Source of the DNA: Branchiostoma floridae | Taxonomy: Eukaryota; Chordata; Leptocardii; Amphioxiformes; Branchiostomatidae | Length of the DNA stretch: 64,000 nt | Direction: 5' to 3' | Assembly: GCF_000003815.2 (NCBI RefSeq) | Contig: NC_049997.1 | Coordinates: forward strand, 6,225,204 to 6,289,203 | In this document: positions 19,164 through 31,500 of the stretch, in pieces | Layout of the letters: each line of letters opens with the position of its first letter | Numbering within the stretch: position 1 is the stretch's first letter | The notes under the pieces: model-generated | Seen by the model: only the letters and a program-made list of their open reading frames with translations | What the model was told of the DNA's origin: nothing | The model's database searches: none | Translations under genes and position numbers: made by a program

Positions 19164-22100
19164 ATGGAAAACCAAGGATTCACCATGACTGAAAACCATG
19201 TGAACACAGAGAGCACGGGCGCAGAAGTTACACAACAACAGACGCAAACACAGGTTGATATGATAATGAACCACCAAAATCATGTCGTGGAGGGACAGAC
19301 TATGGAGCAAACACAGCGTCAGGAGGTAAACGGCTTTGTTTTGCTATTGTAAATACGTTTGATTTTGCGTTTTGAGAGTATAACAACAATGATAATCTTT
19401 ATTGCGTGTTCATGCCCGTAGGTTAAATGTACGGAGGACCGCGTGTGGTCTGACGACTGAAAAGGGAAACTAAATTTATACAGTAACTCAGTTGCAGTAA
19501 CTATAGACTAAACTGGATCGAAAATCAAATTCAACACTTTGTACTTCTATGAAACATACTATTGGCTACATCTAATATTTTCTCCTCTTTTTTTGAAACA
19601 AGTGGAGACATACGTAATTACATAAGTATTTTGTTTGTTATATGGTCATTCGTGCATGACACCAAGTACTTAAGCGCGTCCTGCTTGGACATTTTCTGAT
19701 TACAATTCTTGTCTATTTGGTGTTCGTTTTCATATTAGGTACAACCACTCTCGTATCTAGCGCCGCGAAGAAGCCATAGGTTTTAGATTATGAGCTTTGC
19801 CACCTCAATGTAGATGAAATAAACAGACGTACTTTTGTTTTGGGTTGGTCTCAATAACCTAAAATAAGTTTTATGTGCGCGTCATTATCTGCGTTTCTAC
19901 CCTAGTACTCGTATACAGCTACCAGATTTTTTTTTTCTAAATCATGTTCGTAGGGCCTGATGTTACCATCATGGTGATGAAGAGCGGCCCATAGCGATAA
20001 CAGTAGCAGCATCTCTTCTCCCTAAGTCAGAAACATCAAGCTTAGGCAAGCTTGACTTCACTGACTCAATAGGCGAAGCAGGGGTTACGAGGCTGCTCGG
20101 GAAATTCCCTACCCCATTTTGGCCGGAATGGTTTGATCCGCCACATCGCACCATCGCACATGTGGCGGGTTCTTTTACGTGCCCGGGGTGTGGCTCTCCC
20201 CAAACACGGGACCTCCATTTAACGTCCTATCCGAGGGACGACTCATTTTCACTTGAGTAAAGTGAGGAAAGTCGTGTAAAGTGCCTTTCCCAAGGGCACA
20301 AGACCGGCAACACGGCAGGCGGATTCGAACCGGCGACCTCTCGGTCACGGGCCGAATACACTACCACTGTGCTACACGGCCCCACTAAGATAGAGCCTAA
20401 ACAAGATGCAAGTGCCATTTATGCCGTAAAACGTTGCCACAATGGTAAGGTTATGTTACAAAGCTTTACAATGCACCTGATTTGGCGGAAGGGGAGTTAT
20501 TTCTTGGAAGGCAGTTTTGCACGAAATGACGGTTTGGCCCTCTCCCAGCATGCTTCACGCAGAAGTACTCTTTTTGGTCAAGGCAACGGGAAAACGATCC
20601 AAGGGACCACTCAAAAGTCACTACAGTGTCCAAATGGCCCGTATTCAGAAGTTTTTCATTGGTATGGGAGCATTAAGTACGTCTGTGCACAGATAAACAA
20701 AGAATTCTCTTTTGATTATTTTATTTCTTACTTTGACTTAGGAGCGTTTATGGACACTGCTTTTGTAGACGCCTTGGATTTTATGTTCTCTTGAACCTTG
20801 ACCGTGGACATCAGGGATGTCATCACGGGTCACAATGGATGTTGTCCACTGGTGACTCCACTTTGACTGAATGTCTTGTTTTGTTTACATGTATGGTTGG
20901 GCCTCATTGAAGCCAACTTCAAAAGTTGAAGGGGCTACCACCCGTCTTAAGATAAATAAACACATGAATGTCGTCTTTATTCCCAATAGATTCCTGGCCA
21001 ACAGCAGCAACCGGGGCATAAACGTAGGATGTTCAACAACCTGCGGTCCATGATGAAGGGTCCGAGCGTCACCAGGAGCGGACTGGACAAGAACAACTTC
21101 ACACAGAAGAAGACCATGGCGCAAGGCTTCATGGACATGGCGCTGATAACGGCCAATGTCGCTCAACTCAAACTCGTCATGTATGAGGTCAGTCGTGTAA
21201 GGTCATTGTCGGAGGTTAGAAATCTATTCTATTCGGAGAATAGAATTCTTTTCTATTCGGATAATAGAAATCTGTTCCATCCGAAGAACAGAGGTTTGTT
21301 CTATTCGGAGAATCGAATTCTTTTCTATTCGGATGATAGAAATCTGTTCTATTCAAAGAATAGAGATTTGTTCTATTCGAAGAATAGAGTTCTAGATCTT
21401 TTCGAACAATTGAACTCATTTTGGAACGTCAAATTCATTTCACTGAGAGCTGCCTAACTTTATAAGCGTGACCTTTCTTAGGTCTTTGAGTGGCCAATGA
21501 TTACAAATTCTATTCTCTTCGTTTTTTTTTTTTTTTCAGGGCGAGAATGGCCGAGTGGTGTGGTACGAGTTTGTGGTGTTCCTGTTGGTGTGTTCCATCC
21601 TGGTACAGATCCTGGTGGGAATTCTGCTGTTCATCAAGTCTCGATACAGTATCGAGGACCCGGAGCACCATAAACACGCAGAGATGTGGGTACTATTCGT
21701 GAAGAAGCTAAACAATCTGAAAATGCGTATATTCTTAGATTTGTACGGTACTATCGTAATCTCTAGGTCACAGTAACTAGATTCATCGCTCTAACTTACG
21801 CCTGGGTTGAGAAAAAAATGTTTTGTTCTTGTTCAGAGATACTAGTCTAAGTCTACATGACGAGAAAGCATCGAAACGGCTAACGTTATGGCTAACGTTA
21901 TCTCGCTAGTCATGACTGTAGTTGTAGAAGTGACACAAGAAACGTAACCATGACTGCAGTTGCCAACTTGGTAAGTAATACCAGTCTACCACACTAGCTA
22001 ACTATGTAGTGTCACACAACCACAATAATTTACTTCTTGAATGCAGGAATGAGTTCCTAGTTGGCTGCGATACCACGACGGTTACTCTTATATGCTACAA

Positions 22101-22330
22101 AGTTATTACGTAGATGATAAATAAAACGATCTTGCTGTTTGTGTCGTCCTCACAGGGCAAACAACTGGGCTACAGGGTTGGTGATGATCGTCACCGTCCT
22201 CAACGTGTTCATTTCGGCCTTCGTCATTGTGGATGCTGGCCCAGGCACACCGCAAAGTACTCAGGCGCCTACAACACTTACACGGGCAGCTACAACCCCC
22301 ATGCAGGCCCCTATAACTCCAACACCATAG
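19164..22330 (+). CDS. NINJ-like: Ninjurin family protein A (two-pass membrane protein)
   Basis: Four exons: 19164-19325, 20990-21187, 21540-21685 and 22156-22330 (TAG). GT-AG borders, phases 0/0/2, 226 residues. Exon 1 encodes a polar Gln/Thr-rich N-terminus (EVTQQQTQTQ). Exon 2 holds the ninjurin amphipathic region [19 protein letters not shown] then AQLKLVMYE, which aligns with alpha1/alpha2 of human NINJ1 and keeps Lys44-Lys45, Asp53, Ala59 and the QLK motif. Exon 3 gives the first membrane helix (FVVFLLVCSILVQILVGILL) and a charged loop; exon 4 the second helix ([20 protein letters not shown]). Family members oligomerise in the plasma membrane and act in adhesion and membrane rupture; which role applies here is unknown. 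The tail is Thr/Pro/Ala-rich and, unlike B, C and D, lacks the final Cys-x-Cys exon. The reading frame of exon 2 stays open into intron 2 through a 24-bp repeat. Confidence 0.93.
19950..20388 (-). mobile_element. tRNA-derived SINE in ninjurin A intron 1
   Basis: On the minus strand a tRNA-like head (GTGTAGCACAGTGG A box, GGTTCGAATCC B box) is followed by CCCTTGGGAAAGGCACTTTA, as in the copy at 9938-10345, and a longer tail with GGAGGTCCCGTGTTTGGGG and GATCCGCCACATCGC. It is inserted opposite to the host gene. Not a functional tRNA gene. Confidence 0.8.
21216..21395 (+). repeat. 24-bp minisatellite in ninjurin A intron 2
   Basis: About seven imperfect units of the type CTATTCGGAGAATAGAATTC plus TTTT, each partly palindromic, start 28 bp after the exon 2 donor. 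The period is a multiple of three and the frame in phase with exon 2 has no stop across the array. Shorter GAATAGAATTC repeats occur at the same intron position in gene C. Confidence 0.85.
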
Positions 22331-22439
22331 ACTCTAATAGTCCATGGGCCAGGTCACCAACATTGGCCATTTGGTATTAAACAGGGGGTGGGGGGGGGGT
22401 GTTCTATCTGCATAACGTGACGTCACAGAACATCATTAC

Positions 22440-23045
22440 TTGGCAAAGACTGGAGTTGGTCAGTGAAAATTTTGAGTTAGTCTGAAAATTTGGGTACATT
22501 CGATTTCTGTGTTTGAACATACTGTTCGATCCTGCTTCAAACTGAAAAACATGTTTTGTTTGTGAATACTTGACCCATGACTTGTCCACATTCGCCGAAT
22601 TGTCGTCTTCGTCGATTGCGAATTGAGAGCATTTCCGGAATAGTCGGTCGTGTGTTCGTCGTTGAAAGTTCAGCTGTCTGTTACGGAAAATAATTGCCGG
22701 CGGTCGGTTCTGTCACAGCCTGCTTGGACTTTCTGGACGTCACTGAACCTCATTCCTTGGCAAATACTGGAGTTGGTACAGGTCGGTCGAAAATTTGGCA
22801 TTCGATTTCTGTGTCGGGAACTAGAGTTCAATCCTGCTTCAAACTAGAAAACATGTTTGGTTTGTGAATGCTTGACCCATGACTTGTCCACATTCGCCGT
22901 GTTGTCGTTGTCGATTGTGAATTGTGAATTGAGGGCATTTTCGGGATAGTCGATCCTGTGCACGTCGTTCAAAGTCAGCTAAAAATGGTTTGTCGGTGGT
23001 TCGTTCTGTCACAGCCTGCCTGAACTTTATACGTGCTTCAAAATC
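22440..23045. repeat. Direct duplication of about 300 bp downstream of ninjurin A
   Basis: The order TGGCAAAGACTGGAGTTGG, CATTCGATTTCTGTGT, ATCCTGCTTCAAACT, CTTGACCCATGACTTGTCCA, GGTTCTGTCACAGCCTGC at 22440-22730 is repeated at 22757-23025 with moderate divergence. It probably includes the 3' untranslated region of gene A. Around 22420 there is also GTGACGTCAC, as in the foldback at 50195-50530. Confidence 0.75.
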
Positions 23046-23099
23046 AAACCACAACCTACAACGAAGGAGACGTTATAGAGGCGATGTTATAATAAATGT

Positions 23100-24332
23100 A
23101 ACTCATGGAATGCAATGGGCATTGCACGGATTAACACTATAGCATTTATTGGGATCATTTCTTAGGGGATCTGACAAACGGCGTGTATGTATATGTGTTG
23201 TAATTATAAGGGGCCCTTAATAATCAGCTGTAGGCTTGATTCGAAGGACACTTTGCTTATGATTTATGTGATTGGGCCTAGTTTTGGTGATGTAGTTCAG
23301 TAAGGGGATTTGTAACTTCTCACGCCTAATTACTCATAGCATCATCGGAAATATAATCGCTCAATATCATGACTGGTTCGGGCCCCCTTTTTCACTAGAA
23401 GGTAATCGCTAAGCGACCGTACTGCGAACAGAATCGGATTTGCATGTCTCTTTATATCATAATTAGAACACGATGCAAGAATTGTAAAGGTTTAATATTC
23501 TAAAGACAACAAAATGTTATATAGCACAAATTCTGCTGTATTGTGAGGTAAACAATACCAAACAATAGATTCTTTATTTGTTCTTTCACCTTCCTTGCTG
23601 GCATTCAACAGAAGATTTGCTTTCCGATATTTTGCAGCTGGGTTGCATGATTTACAAGGGTGTGTGGGAACAGCCGAAATTGATGTAAATGTCATTCGTA
23701 TGATAAAATGATAAAATCAACATGGCCAAATGAAACATAGATGCGCACGATAGATGGTTAGGGAACATTTCTTACTTGTGACGCAGGTAACGACGCCACT
23801 GAAGACTCAAAACCCTAAAATAAACCTAGCTTACTATAAACTTATTCCGCCTCCATGTCGATTCTATGCTATCGTTGTTCGCTAGCTGTAACAGCATATA
23901 GTAGAGTAGATTCATCCCTCAAACTACCGACATCTTGCACACTGCAGTCGTCCCTCAGAAAGACATCTGGAGCCGCATAGTTCAAGTTTTGAACTTTTAT
24001 TCAACCTGTCGGCCAAATTTGGTAGCTAGCTGTAACAAGCAGAAAAGCCCTTATGGTTTATTTAGTAAAAGCCGTATTTTTACACGTTTTTTTAGACAGT
24101 TTCAGATATTATCTGTTCTGTGGGAACTTAAACTTGCTTGTTGCAAACTTCGTAACAGGTGTTTGACCTCTTACCTATGGGAAGCTGTGCAACAGCGCCA
24201 CCATCCTTAGCGGAATCACGATGAACCGCAGCAGAGATATTTTTCAACTTTGACAGAATTATACAGAGTAAAAGCATTTGTACGAAATGTGTACAAGTTG
24301 ATACAGTGATAATGCTAGTGCTTGTGTTTTTT
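23100..24332. other. Intergenic, ninjurin A to B, mostly unique
   Basis: No coding exon is recognised. The stretch 23790-24245 contains the first blocks duplicated from the ninjurin A upstream flank. Confidence 0.5.
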
Positions 24333-24360
24333 GCATTTTGCCGCCTTAGCGGCAAAATGC
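24333..24360. repeat. Perfect 12-bp hairpin
   Basis: Arms GCATTTTGCCGC and GCGGCAAAATGC surround the loop CTTA. It resembles the hairpin at 98-121. Confidence 0.7.
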
Positions 24361-24689
24361 CCTGAGACCAGAATAGTTGCCGTTGTGATGGAGTGATGGA
24401 GTGATGTTGTGATGTTGTGATGTTGAGATGAACGGACCTGTTCAAAATCTGCAATGCATTTGTATACAACTTAAAAGCTCTGTCGTGAGTCATTGTCTGT
24501 GGGCCGTAATGGGGCCTGATATTTGATTAGATTAAATGAATGAAGTATGATATTCCTAAGATTGATGCAGCATATAATCAAATTATTGCTCTTACATTTT
24601 AACGTTGTATTACCAATTCATAAAGATGAAATGTTTTCCAAATAAATCGTGTATATATATATAACAGTTACATATAGCCTGTCCCAGAT

Positions 24690-25065
24690 TCCTTTGCGAC
24701 TTAGTTAATATTCATGCGTGCGGCGGTGGTGTTTTCCGTGCGTGTAGCGATTTTCGATTGATCGCCGTGTAAAATTGAGAAAGGCCTACAACTTCAAACT
24801 TACCAGAATTGTACTATGTAGTATGGAGGCCCTGGCAATGTAAAAATTTTAAGCAGGGGATAAAAGATTGTTGAGATATGGCCTTCGGGAAAATGCCTCG
24901 CGAGACGGGAAAGTCACTTCCGCGTTTACCTGTTCGAGCGCTCTGCGGGCATGGCGTTGCGTCAGCCTGATTTGCATCTGAGCCTTATTTGGAAGCAACC
25001 CATATATGGTAGGATTGGATAGACAAGAAAACAAGCTACAATTTGGTACGTGAAACTTTCTTGTA
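24690..25065. repeat. Dispersed intergenic repeat, copy 1
   Basis: Colinear with 26890-27160: CGATTTTCGATTGATCGCC, ACTTACCAGA, GTAGTATGGAG, CAATGTAAAAAT, AAGCAGGGG, GTTGAGATAT, AAGTCACTTCCG, GTCAGCCTGATTTGCA. Both copies lie in the expanded flank upstream of ninjurin B. Class unknown. Confidence 0.65.
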
Positions 25066-26690
25066 CCGCAATTTTAAGGCGGTTTACCTCCAGTTTGCAA
25101 ATTTAGATGGCATTTTTCACCATTGATGTCTTATTTTTTCAAAAAGTTGCATCCATGTGTGTAACAAGCGGTTTCTAAGCATTAAAATGATGTATAACAT
25201 GTGTAGGTTTGTTGTGAGTTAGCGATGTGAATGTTCAACATGTGCTACTCGCTCCGTGTGGTGTGCCGAGTCCGGGCCGTGAGTTACGGCCGTAGGACCC
25301 TGCATATAAATTTAGTTAGGCGGGTCCATAATTATCAAAATATTCTCGTTTCCATGTAAATAATTAGCGTATTGATATTCATTAATTGTATACAGATAGC
25401 CTTTATAAGTGTAGATACATTGTATGTTCGGACACGTTTGTTTCAGGTTTGAGACGCAAAACTTTTGTTTTCTTTGTCACCAACTTCATGAAAGGAAACA
25501 TCATTTGTAAATGTGTCCAACGTGAGCATATTTACGTTGAGATGATCACCACTGAAGTTCAATTTTTACCTTGTAAGATCCAAAAAATCAATAACATAGC
25601 AAGTTGTGTTTGTTGTTGAATGTGATATCAAGGGCATAGAGGTTTTTGCTGATATTTCCAATGTTAAAAGTTTTCAGATTTGCAAGATGCTGCATTGGGA
25701 ATAGCACCTGGAACATCATAGAAGAAATTGAGATGGCACAGAGGGAGAATTACAATGTATCAACCATTCAAAGCTGTGCAGCTTAGAAGAGGAGCTACCA
25801 AGTCTTTTCAAACATATGTTGTAATGTCAAAGAATTATCAATTGTTCAATAAACTTGAATAAACCAGTTACAAAGTCAGGTGGTCATGGTTCATAGGTAA
25901 TATTTTTATATACTTTTGGTCATTAGATGTCGTAAAAGTAGTATTTCCTGGTGAAATGTGATAGTTTTGATGGCAAATTTAGAATTAGCCAAAACCCTTT
26001 AGTAGTAAGGTATGCTGATATTCAATGCTTATGGTCAGACTGTGAAAGGGAATAACTCAAGAAGGGGTTGACGGATCATCATGATTATTGGTATGTAGAT
26101 AGATTAAGTGATGCTTCATGTAATTAAATATTGATTATGCAAATCAGAAGCTAATTTGCATAATTGATGTGGAAATTATCTAAACTATTTCTATTCTGTT
26201 ATATTAAACATGTGATACTTGTCACTGAGATAGAGAAGAATGTTGATAGGTAATTTTTTTATGTGGACTTATATAAGTGACAGGTGCCGATGACCTTTGA
26301 CCTTTTGAGATATGTTACAAATTAGTATTTTTGATTACACATAATCTCGTAACCATGTCTCTAGAATGTCTGCAATAAACTGTGTTAAGAGAATCTACTA
26401 CATATTTCCAATATCTGAAATATCTTAGTTATAGGATGAACAGTTTATTGATTATCGCTCTTCAAAAAGGGGTCATCTGGAAATAATTGGCCACTTTTCC
26501 AGCTGTGCATGTGCCATGCTGAAAAAACTTAATTTTCAGCAGGTTGACCTCACCTGTAGTGAAAGAAAAAGGCAAATAAACATCTTATCTTTACTTGATT
26601 GCTACAAAATACTACTTGGACTGTGCAGAAAAGAACTTTTGAGTGGCACAATGTTTTTACTTTCTTAATTATTGCTAATTAGAAATGCGA
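25066..26690. other. Intergenic stretch upstream of ninjurin B
   Basis: AT-rich. The only recognised content is the degenerate repeat at 26040-26200 (ATTATGCAAATCAGAAGC), matching 14210-14310. Its short reading frames have no recognisable domain. Confidence 0.45.
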
Positions 26691-26889
26691 TTTTCACACC
26701 TGGCGCCACACCTGCGGACACCGCCCATGGCCCAGCAACTTTAAAGGGCCATATCTCTGGAACGGAAGGTCCGATTTTTGTTCTGTAACTTTTATTTTTC
26801 ATAAATCAACACCCTCTATTAGGAAACACAAATGTTCTGATTCCCCTGGGTACAAAACAATTTCGACTGGAAACCCTATGACATTAGTA

Positions 26890-27165
26890 GGATTTCCAGT
26901 GCGAAAATGGAAATTGCCACGATTTTTCATTGATCGCCCTGTATTATCGAAAAAGAACTGGACCTTCTAACTTACCAGATTTGTAGTATGTACTATGGAG
27001 ACCGTGACAATGTAAAAATGTTAAAGCAGGGGTTTACGATTGCTGAGATATCATTTTCTGAAAAGTGCGCTATGATGCAGAGAAGTGACTTCCGGGTTCA
27101 GGGGTCACTACACAAATACCTCTGACGTCAGCCCGATTTGCAGAGCTACGGTCCGGGATCGAGTC
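26890..27165. repeat. Dispersed intergenic repeat, copy 2
   Basis: Same word order as 24690-25065 (ATTGATCGCCCTGTA, CTTACCAGATTTGTAGTATG, AAGCAGGGG, GAAGTGACTTCCGGGTT, GACGTCAGCCCGATTTGCA). Confidence 0.65.
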
Positions 27166-27225
27166 CAGGGGAGGGTGATTTTAAATTGTTCTTGTTTCCT
27201 TTTTACATCCATTTAATATAAACAA

Positions 27226-27940
27226 TAGAGTCCATTCCAAGACACCATGCGGATGTTTGTGGCCATTGTTTAGAATTGATTTTAAAGTTTTGTAATTATA
27301 TGTCTAGGACATTTGATACTTCAGAAATATTTGTAACACTGTTTCAACTTTATAAATATTTACCTGGTCCTGTAAAACTTTGGAAATATTCATCGTGTGG
27401 AATCGGATACTTCTAATGGTTTCTAAATAATGATAACAGCATTCTACCATTATTTACCATTTTCTACCATTTTCTACCATTTTTTGTAAATGGTTCAGTG
27501 GGCTGGGAAGATAGCAATTCACACATCCTTGCAAAGTATGGTTGGGTGCCATGCAACAATGGCCCACCACAAAGGATCCACCAGTGCCCAGCAGTGAAAT
27601 CTAAATATATACAGATACAACAATGGGGCTTACTTTTATGGGGGCAATAAACTAATTTAACCATTTGGCGAGGTTTACCATTTTTTCTGAATATTTGTAA
27701 ACATCAAATAATCACACAGAGGTTTCACAATTATTCTAAATAAAGATATTTTTGTACAGTTACTTTCAAAATGTTTCTAAAATATTCAAAGGAATTCAAA
27801 TATATGAGTACTTTCTCAGTCAATTTTTTTAAAATGATTTAATTATTGTGGCTCAGATATTCTTTTATTCAAAATAATTCAGACTAATTTTATTCAAAAT
27901 ATCGCCTAAAAACCCTCATGGTGTCTTGGAATGGACTCTA
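27226..27940. mobile_element. DNA element with perfect 24-bp inverted ends and TA borders (mariner-like)
   Basis: TAGAGTCCATTCCAAGACAC at 27226 is the exact inverse of the sequence ending at 27940, over 24 bp. If the outermost TA is the target duplication this fits Tc1/mariner. The 715-bp interior is AT-rich, with ACCATTTTCT tandem words at 27445-27482, and has no transposase frame. Confidence 0.7.
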
Positions 27941-28189
27941 GTTTCAGCACATTCCAATAACTAGAAAAAAAACGTGTACACACGCAAACCTTGGCAAAAT
28001 GCCAGCTTTTTTAAAGCACTTGTTTTAAATATTTGAAACAAACAAGCAAATATATGATAACTCAATTTTATGATCAATCATATACTTGCAATTAGTTTGC
28101 ATTCGCGAGCGTCTTTGGTTTGATCTTTAATGTCTGACGAGAAAATCAATATACAGATCAGTTTCTAGTTTTCAGTCTACAATCATCGG

Positions 28190-28551
28190 ACACCTGTTCG
28201 TGTCTTCGGGCTTTTCCGGGCTCTGTGACGTCATCTTCGGGCTCGTTCGATTGTCTCAAAAGAGTGGTCGGACAAGTAGCTTGGCTGCCGGAACACAAAC
28301 AAAGGGGGAGGTTTTTCCAGGTCACTTCACAAAGGGTGGGATTCCCAGGGAGCTTTAGGTCTATGAATATTCACACCGGAGAAACTGGGAACTGAAAACA
28401 AAAGGGGACGTCGCTTGTTATTGTGTCTTTCTTGGCAAGCTTGGAGGATTCTTCTTCTAGCAGTGACGTCTGAGGGCTAGCATCTTTAAGAAAGTGGGAA
28501 GACACCACAGGTGTGTCTTGTCTCGTCAGAAGGGGAGATCAAGTTGCAAGC
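28190..28551 (+). promoter_or_regulatory. Proximal flank and 5' UTR of ninjurin B (paralogous to that of A)
   Basis: Blocks such as GGGAACTGAAAACAAA, GTCGCTTGTTATTGTGTC and GACACCACAGGTGTGTCTTG match the 19030-19160 region in front of gene A, up to the start codon region. The two leaders are clearly homologous, so the duplication included the promoter side. Confidence 0.6.
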
Positions 28552-31500
28552 ATGGCCGATTCTAACCAGGTGAAAGCGGACAGCACAGGTGTGGAAATGA
28601 CCCAGCAACAGGCGCACACGCAGGTGAACATCAACAACCTGAATGTGGAGGAGGGGCAAACCACGGACCAGGCACAGAACCAGCCGGTAAACAACTTCCT
28701 TTTTCCGAAAATAGTTTCATCAAGTTGGTAGAATATGGGATATAGGAGAATTATTTCTACACAACCACCTACATCGGCTACATATAGCGCTGAGAAGCAG
28801 AACTCCAGTTAGAAGCTCTGACGAAGGTGTCTGAGAGACATCGAAACGTAAGAAATGTAAGTACCTGCTGGTTGTGTAAAAAGAATTCTCCTATATCCAT
28901 GACGCTTTTTTGTCATTACTGCTAAAATTATTTCGTTGTCATTTGGATACGGTATTTCTAACCTCCATTAAAGATAGACCCTGGGCAAGGACGTTATATA
29001 GAACGTCTTTGCCCTGAGGTATTGTTTTGGGTGTATGTCTGTGTGTATTTCCGGATATTTGTGCCCAGCATAATTCAAGAACCTCAGGCTGAATTGTAAT
29101 GCTGTCTGGTATGTGGGTAGGTCTTCGTTGACTTGATTCTAAGTAACAGAAGTATGCCACCATCTGAGATTTGATATACACGTCAGGAAGAAATCGTCTG
29201 CTCATTGAGCACTTGACAAGCTTTTATACGGAATTCGGCTTCCCAAAGTCGTCTGAACTCATCAGAATTGAATATGGGCTGGACTCAGACCTATCAGATT
29301 AAGAAGTAACGTCCTTGGATTCAGTAATGTTGAAATTGACTTTCATGTCCTGATATTTGTATTATTTTCTGTGATATAAAACATGTCAACATTATCAAAT
29401 GGCGTTACGCTCAATTCTACAATACAAACGGGAAAGTGGTTATATATACATCATTTTAATCTTTCAATTGGGTCAAATCCACTTGAATAATCAGACCGTC
29501 TCATTGGATCAAATTGATATATTTGCTATGAATTTCGACATAGAATAATTAATGCAAAAGAGATATAGGATCTAAACCAAAGCACTAAGATGGTACAAAA
29601 TGGTCAGCTCTTGGACAGCAGCTTCATTGTACAAATCTTTTGTAGTCTTACCGATATCTGTATGGGGGGGGGGGGGGTATCATAATTAGTGTGTAAAACA
29701 AATTACCCCAAATTAGTGCGACCAATTTGCAATAGGGCTTGTCTGTTACCGAAGGTAAATAGTCGGTCCCTTGGGAGTGTTTTGAAAAAGAGACAGACGG
29801 AAGTGTCTCTATGGAATATTCTGATATGTCGTATTTAACAACATCGCAATATCAATATTTTCAACGTAGAATATCTTAAAGTTTGTAGTTTAGATGATAC
29901 TCGCTTCAAGAAACTTGTAAATTCTCTAGAGAAAGACAAAACTGTCCGTTCCAAATCGCACGTACACCACTCACCGTGACACAACACGGAACTTTAACTG
30001 AGTGATTTTTCACGCCCCAGGCTGAAAAAACGACGACAGCTGACGCAAGCAAATCAATTACTTGCTGGCTAACTATGGACACGTTTCGTTTCCCTAGAAT
30101 TCCTGGCTTTATCTATTTATTCATTCATTCGATAGCTCGTTCATTCATTCATTCGATAGCTCGTTCATTCATTCATTCGATAGCTCGTTCATTCATTCAT
30201 TCATTCATTCATTCTCTCGTTCATTTCTTATCCTAGAATAGTTAACGCTAGAAATATATCTTCCAAGCAAGAAATCTGTATATCATGATGGCACAATGCG
30301 GGACTTTAAGCGAATTTGCAGGCCCCTTGATAGGTGTACTGAGGTGGCGTTAAATTATTAGTGATGTGTTCTGGATTGTGGTCAAAACTGTGGCATGTGG
30401 GTTGGCAACTTTCGTCACCTTTGTAACTGAAAAAAAGAAGCTAAAGTCCTCCCCGCACGTAATGGTGCAGTCGGTCGGCACCCATCTCTGTATCTGGGAT
30501 TGTACGTACATAGCTTTCTGCAATCACCGTTAGGCGTCTGGGGAACTAGACTACGGTGCAATCAGGCGGCGCCCATCTCCGTTACTGTGATAGTACGTAG
30601 CTTCATGCCATCACAGGCGGCTAACCCACTTGTAGTGGTATGTGTTAAGGTAACATACTCTTTACAAATACCGAGTGCTAAGCAGGTATAACAGCATGTA
30701 CCATGACCATGTTAAAGTCGGCCGGGAATCGAGTTCACGACCATTTGTCGGGGACGAAACATCCATGTGACGGGGACGACACATCCAAAACGGGGACGAA
30801 AGGACTAGGGGACGAAAGATCTAGGGGACGAAAAGACCTGATACCTCGACGGCAAGGTGAACATTCTACCCACCTGACCAATTATCACCGGTTCTAAACT
30901 ACCCCTCTAATGTTTACAGGATGGAACAGACTACATCTGTCCATGCTGAATCAACAAAACCCACACTCAAAGGGCCTCATTAATTCAACAGCCCTGTTAA
31001 TACTGTTTACTTTACCTACCGCAAAGAAAGAACATACTCGTATGCATGAGAGGCACACCCTGCGTCGTCGGTGCCTTATGGTTTTGAGCTATAAGTATGT
31101 ATATATGCTATTATACAAGATGTTCAGCTTGGTTGTCAAAGGGAAAACCGTCAACAAGGGTCTTACTATCCTGTCTGTCACAGGGCAGGTGAATTTTGTT
31201 CGATGAATTATAAAATGGCCCAAATTCACTATCGCAAACTCACTAGATCTATGCAATGACTCTTATGTTATATTTAAATATAACGATAGCTAAATTCGTT
31301 GGGACAGTCAATTATTACGACGCTAGAGCTGCGTTTATCTCTCATTTGTTCTGCGTTGTTGCAAAAGTGTAGTAAAGCGTGTCCGTTCTACATGATACAT
31401 ATTTGTCTCTCTGTGAACATACACGCATCACACGTACAGCGGCTTTGCTTACAAAATACTAGAAACTTGATGAGATAATTTCCGTTCCCCTGAGCACGTT

